Origin: Verrucomicrobiales bacterium
Lineage (GTDB): Bacteria; Verrucomicrobiota; Verrucomicrobiia; Limisphaerales; UBA9464
DNA: 8,645 nucleotides
Direction of reading: 5' to 3'
Assembly (NCBI GenBank): GCA_003445095.1
Contig: DLVS01000515.1
Span: forward strand, 1 to 8,645
Part shown: positions 6,515 through 8,645 of the stretch, piece after piece
Layout: the number at the start of each line of letters is the position of its first letter
How positions within the stretch are numbered: position 1 is the first letter of the stretch
Made by a program: the position numbers and the translations under genes
The notes under the pieces: generated by a model
The model's database searches: none
What the model was told of the DNA's origin: nothing
The model's input: the letters and a program-made list of their open reading frames with translations, nothing else

Positions 6515-8020
6515 ATGACTCTCCGTACTTTTTTGTCTCTTACCCTCGGACTCGCCGCAACGCACATCGCGACCCTGGTCGCCGCCGAGATTCCGGATCG
6601 CCCCGAAAAGCTCACCTTTCCGCCGCTGACGTATGAGCCACCGAACCCGGCGAACTATCGAGTCCCCCTGAAAGCGGGACCGATTGCTTACGTAGTCCCC
6701 GACCGAACTTTGCCGCTAATAACCATCAGTGTGATGCTGCGTAGCGGCGGATATCTTGATCCGCAGGGGAAAGAAGGCCTTGCCGAATTCACCGGCTACT
6801 TGCTCGCGCGTGGTGGCACCAAATCGAAGACGGCGGAGGAATTGGAAGAACGCCTGGCCTTCCTCGCCGCCAATCTTGGGTCGAGCATTGGCGACGACTC
6901 CGGCTCCGTTAGCCTCAATCTCTTGTCGAAGGACCTGCCGGAAGGTTTGGCGATTCTTCGGGAGGTTCTGACGGTGCCGCGCTTCCAGCAGAACAAACTC
7001 GATCTTTATCGCCAGCAAAGCCTTCAGGCGATGAAGCAGCGCAACGACGATTCCACGGCCATCGAAGGACGCGAGCGGGAGTTTCTCGCCTATGGCACCA
7101 ATTTTTGGGCGTGCCGTTACACCACGGAATCGAGTGTCAATGCGATCACTCAAGAAGATCTTCAGGCGTTCCATCAGCGCTGGATTCACCCGACGAACTT
7201 TGTTGTCGCCGCCAGCGGCGACTTCGAGCGCGATGTCATGATTGCCCGACTGGAACAGCTCTTCAGCGATTGGCCTTTCCAAGGAGAACGCCCGCCACCG
7301 ATTCCCACCAATATCGCCATGGCCAAGCCCGGCATTTATTTCGTCAACAAGGATGTCAATCAAGGTCGCGTTGCCATTCTGCTTCCTGGGGTCATGCGCG
7401 ACGATCCTAACTTCCTCACCGTTCAAGTGATGAACGACATCCTGGGCGGCGGCGGGTTCACCTCACGCGTGATGAATCGGGTGCGGTCCGATGAAGGATT
7501 GGCATACGGGGCGGGAACCAGCTTTCCCGGCGGTGTTTATTTTCCACTCGCGTTTCACGCTGGCTTCGCTTCGAAGTCCCGCTCCGTGCTCTACGCCACG
7601 AGTATCGTCCTCGAAGAAATGGGCCGAATCACTGCTAAACCGGTGACGGAGGAAGAGTTGGTGACGGCGAAACGATCGTTCGTGGACACGTTCCCGGAAA
7701 ACTTCAACACCAAGGCCAAGGTGGCGAACCTGTTTGCGCGCGATGAATTCACGGGGCGCTTCGCGCGAAACCCCAATTATTGGCAACAATGGCGGCCGCG
7801 CATTGAAGCCGTCACGCAGGCAGACGTTCAGCGAGTCGCCAAAGAGTATTTGCACCCGGATCGAGCCGTAATTCTGATGGTGGGACAAGAAGGCGAGATC
7901 TCGAAAGGTGACGCCAACCATCCGATGACGTTTCAACAACTTTCGTCCGGCCCGCTGACGCAGGTGCCCCTGCGGGACCCACTCACCATGGAGCCCCTGC
8001 CGTTGGCACCGACGAAGTAG
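6515..8020 (+). CDS. Exported M16-family protein, non-zinc partner subunit
   Basis: An M16B-like protein of 501 residues that has lost the catalytic zinc site. Where HxxEH is expected, after the conserved GLA, it has EFTGY (residues 91-95), so neither His nor the Glu remains. The second-half signature is intact: GGGGFTSRVMNRVRSDEGLAYGAG holds Arg318 and Tyr331, the pair that contacts substrate in M16B heterodimers. The peptidase_M16_C region covers about 210-400. The start is set at ATG 6515 because it begins a good signal peptide (hydrophobic core about 5-21, cleavage near VAA|EIP). The same frame runs open back to an ATG at 6326, but that 63-residue stretch is Arg/Pro/Ser-rich and lies over the hairpin and promoter candidates. 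A 208-bp gap separates it from the catalytic subunit. Together they resemble the zinc-subunit plus R/Y-subunit pairs known from other bacteria. Confidence 0.95.
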   Translation: MTLRTFLSLTLGLAATHIATLVAAEIPDRPEKLTFPPLTYEPPNPANYRVPLKAGPIAYVVPDRTLPLITISVMLRSGGYLDPQGKEGLAEFTGYLLARGGTKSKTAEELEERLAFLAANLGSSIGDDSGSVSLNLLSKDLPEGLAILREVLTVPRFQQNKLDLYRQQSLQAMKQRNDDSTAIEGREREFLAYGTNFWACRYTTESSVNAITQEDLQAFHQRWIHPTNFVVAASGDFERDVMIARLEQLFSDWPFQGERPPPIPTNIAMAKPGIYFVNKDVNQGRVAILLPGVMRDDPNFLTVQVMNDILGGGGFTSRVMNRVRSDEGLAYGAGTSFPGGVYFPLAFHAGFASKSRSVLYATSIVLEEMGRITAKPVTEEELVTAKRSFVDTFPENFNTKAKVANLFARDEFTGRFARNPNYWQQWRPRIEAVTQADVQRVAKEYLHPDRAVILMVGQEGEISKGDANHPMTFQQLSSGPLTQVPLRDPLTMEPLPLAPTK

Positions 8021-8040
8021 GTCGAAGTAGGAAAGGGGCA

Positions 8041-8059
8041 GGCCGGCTCGGCGCCGGCC
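8041..8059. terminator. Bidirectional hairpin between convergent genes
   Basis: A 7-bp all-GC stem, ggccggc / gccggcc, with a 5-base loop sits in the 70-bp gap between the convergent second M16 gene and the beta-helix gene. It could stop transcription from both sides. No T-run is present on either strand. Confidence 0.45.
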
Positions 8060-8090
8060 CTCGGATTTGGAATGACGCGATTCCCGCGGT

Positions 8091-8645
8091 TCATTCCTCA
8101 CGGGGACGCCGAACAATGACATCCGGCCGCGCCTTATGTTTGGCGATCATGTTGGCGGGAAGAAATCCGCGCCACGACAGGTTGGGATAGATCATTGAGT
8201 TACGCCCGATGACCGAGCCGGGGTTCAGAACCGCATTGCAGCCGATATCCGTGTGGTCCCCCAAGAGGGCGCCAAACTTACGCAAGCCCGTGTCGAGCGG
8301 CACGCCGTTGTCGCCTTCCACCCAAATATTCTTGCCGTCGAGTTTGAGATTGGACAGGGCGGATCCGGCCCCGAGGTGGGCCTTGTAGCCCAAAATGCAA
8401 TCGCCAACGTAATTAAAATGCGGCGCCGAGGCTCGATTGAAAAACAGGGAGTTCTTCACTTCGCAGGAATTTCCCACGACACAACCGTCGCCGATCAGGC
8501 AGTTCTCGCGCAGATAGGCATTGTGTCGCAGGACACAATTCTTCCCGATGATCGCCGGCCCAACAATCATGACCCCGGGTTCGAGTACCGTCCCTTCGCC
8601 AATATGCACGCCCTCTCCGATGTGGACGGGACCGATGGCTTTGTG
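8091..8645 (-). CDS. Left-handed beta-helix hexapeptide-repeat protein (GlmU-like C-terminal domain), 5' partial
   Basis: The C-terminal 184 residues of a gene that enters from the right edge. The frame stays open to 8645 and the residues there (AIGPVHIGEGVHIGEG) are already hexapeptide repeats, so the GTG at 8609 is not the true start. Repeated [LIV]-G-x4 turns run to about residue 60. An insertion with HFNYVGD-x-ILGYKAHLGAGS then resembles the NY-x-GD ... IGAG block of GlmU-type acetyltransferases. A final helix turn (LGDHTDIGCNAVLNPGSVIG) leads to an N-x-SWRGFLPAN-type C-terminal tail. Such domains are acyltransferases, or the C-terminal half of UDP-N-acetylglucosamine or other sugar-nucleotide pyrophosphorylases used for the cell envelope. 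Whether a nucleotidyltransferase domain precedes it cannot be seen. The GlmU CNYDGANK-like lysine motif is replaced by SNLKLDGKN, so the acceptor may differ. Confidence 0.92.
   Translation of the reverse strand, partial: HKAIGPVHIGEGVHIGEGTVLEPGVMIVGPAIIGKNCVLRHNAYLRENCLIGDGCVVGNSCEVKNSLFFNRASAPHFNYVGDCILGYKAHLGAGSALSNLKLDGKNIWVEGDNGVPLDTGLRKFGALLGDHTDIGCNAVLNPGSVIGRNSMIYPNLSWRGFLPANMIAKHKARPDVIVRRPREE

Noticed and set aside
6716..7426. 236-residue minus-strand open frame
   Set aside because: Antisense to the second M16 gene, with no recognisable domain or independent start signal.
8013..8031. Nine-base direct repeat CGAAGTAGG at the end of the second M16 gene
   Set aside because: Only two copies at the stop codon. 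It looks like a small local duplication with no attachment-site or mobile-element context.
8069..8097. Inverted repeat ggaatga / tcattcc over the stop of the beta-helix gene
   Set aside because: AT-containing 7-bp stem with a 15-base loop. The neighbouring all-GC hairpin at 8041-8059 is the better terminator candidate.
7463..8122. 219-residue minus-strand open frame
   Set aside because: Antisense to the second M16 gene and overlapping the convergent beta-helix gene in another frame. It would also read through the intergenic hairpin.

Overview
The window comes from a GC-rich bacterial chromosome. It carries seven clearly coding genes, one probable small gene and one decayed gene fragment. The organism is probably a Verrucomicrobiota-type bacterium, with Acidobacteriota or Planctomycetota as alternatives. 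The clues are a split pair of exported M16 peptidase-like proteins, a single-domain left-handed beta-helix protein, a small protein followed by a nucleotidyltransferase remnant of a kind I associate with Verrucomicrobiota, and the lack of any convincing Shine-Dalgarno sequence before the genes. This assignment is an inference from memory of gene families; no search was run.

Left part (1-3791), all on the + strand: the 3' portion of an MscS-type mechanosensitive channel gene, cut by the window edge; an exported protein of unknown function; a compact six-helix potassium-channel-like protein with the TVGYGD filter; and an EamA/DMT-family transporter. The genes are separated by 90-190 bp, and hairpins follow several of the stops, so they look like single-gene units rather than an operon. 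Two ion channels lie close together, but nothing links them functionally beyond proximity.

Middle (3792-4572): a sparse region. It holds a probable 77-residue protein that overlaps the start of a truncated, frameshifted nucleotidyltransferase-like gene. This is followed by a palindrome-rich stretch (about 4401-4539) that looks like a small REP/REPIN-like element. The region reads as the scar of a decayed two-gene, toxin-antitoxin-like module.

Right part (4573-8020): two consecutive exported M16-family proteins, which are the most informative feature of the window. The first has the HxxEH zinc site, plus an unusual insertion of about 67 residues before the third zinc ligand. It lacks the tyrosine of the second-half R/Y pair. 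The second has lost all zinc-site residues but keeps the Arg and Tyr. This is the complementary pattern expected of a heterodimeric M16B peptidase acting in the periplasm. A hairpin with a T-run and an extended -10 element between them suggest that the second gene may also have its own promoter.

Far right (8091-8645, - strand): the C-terminal portion of a left-handed beta-helix (hexapeptide-repeat) protein resembling the acyltransferase half of GlmU-like sugar nucleotide enzymes. It is convergent with the M16 pair across a short gap with a strong hairpin.

I found no tRNA, rRNA, CRISPR array, phage gene or transposase gene.
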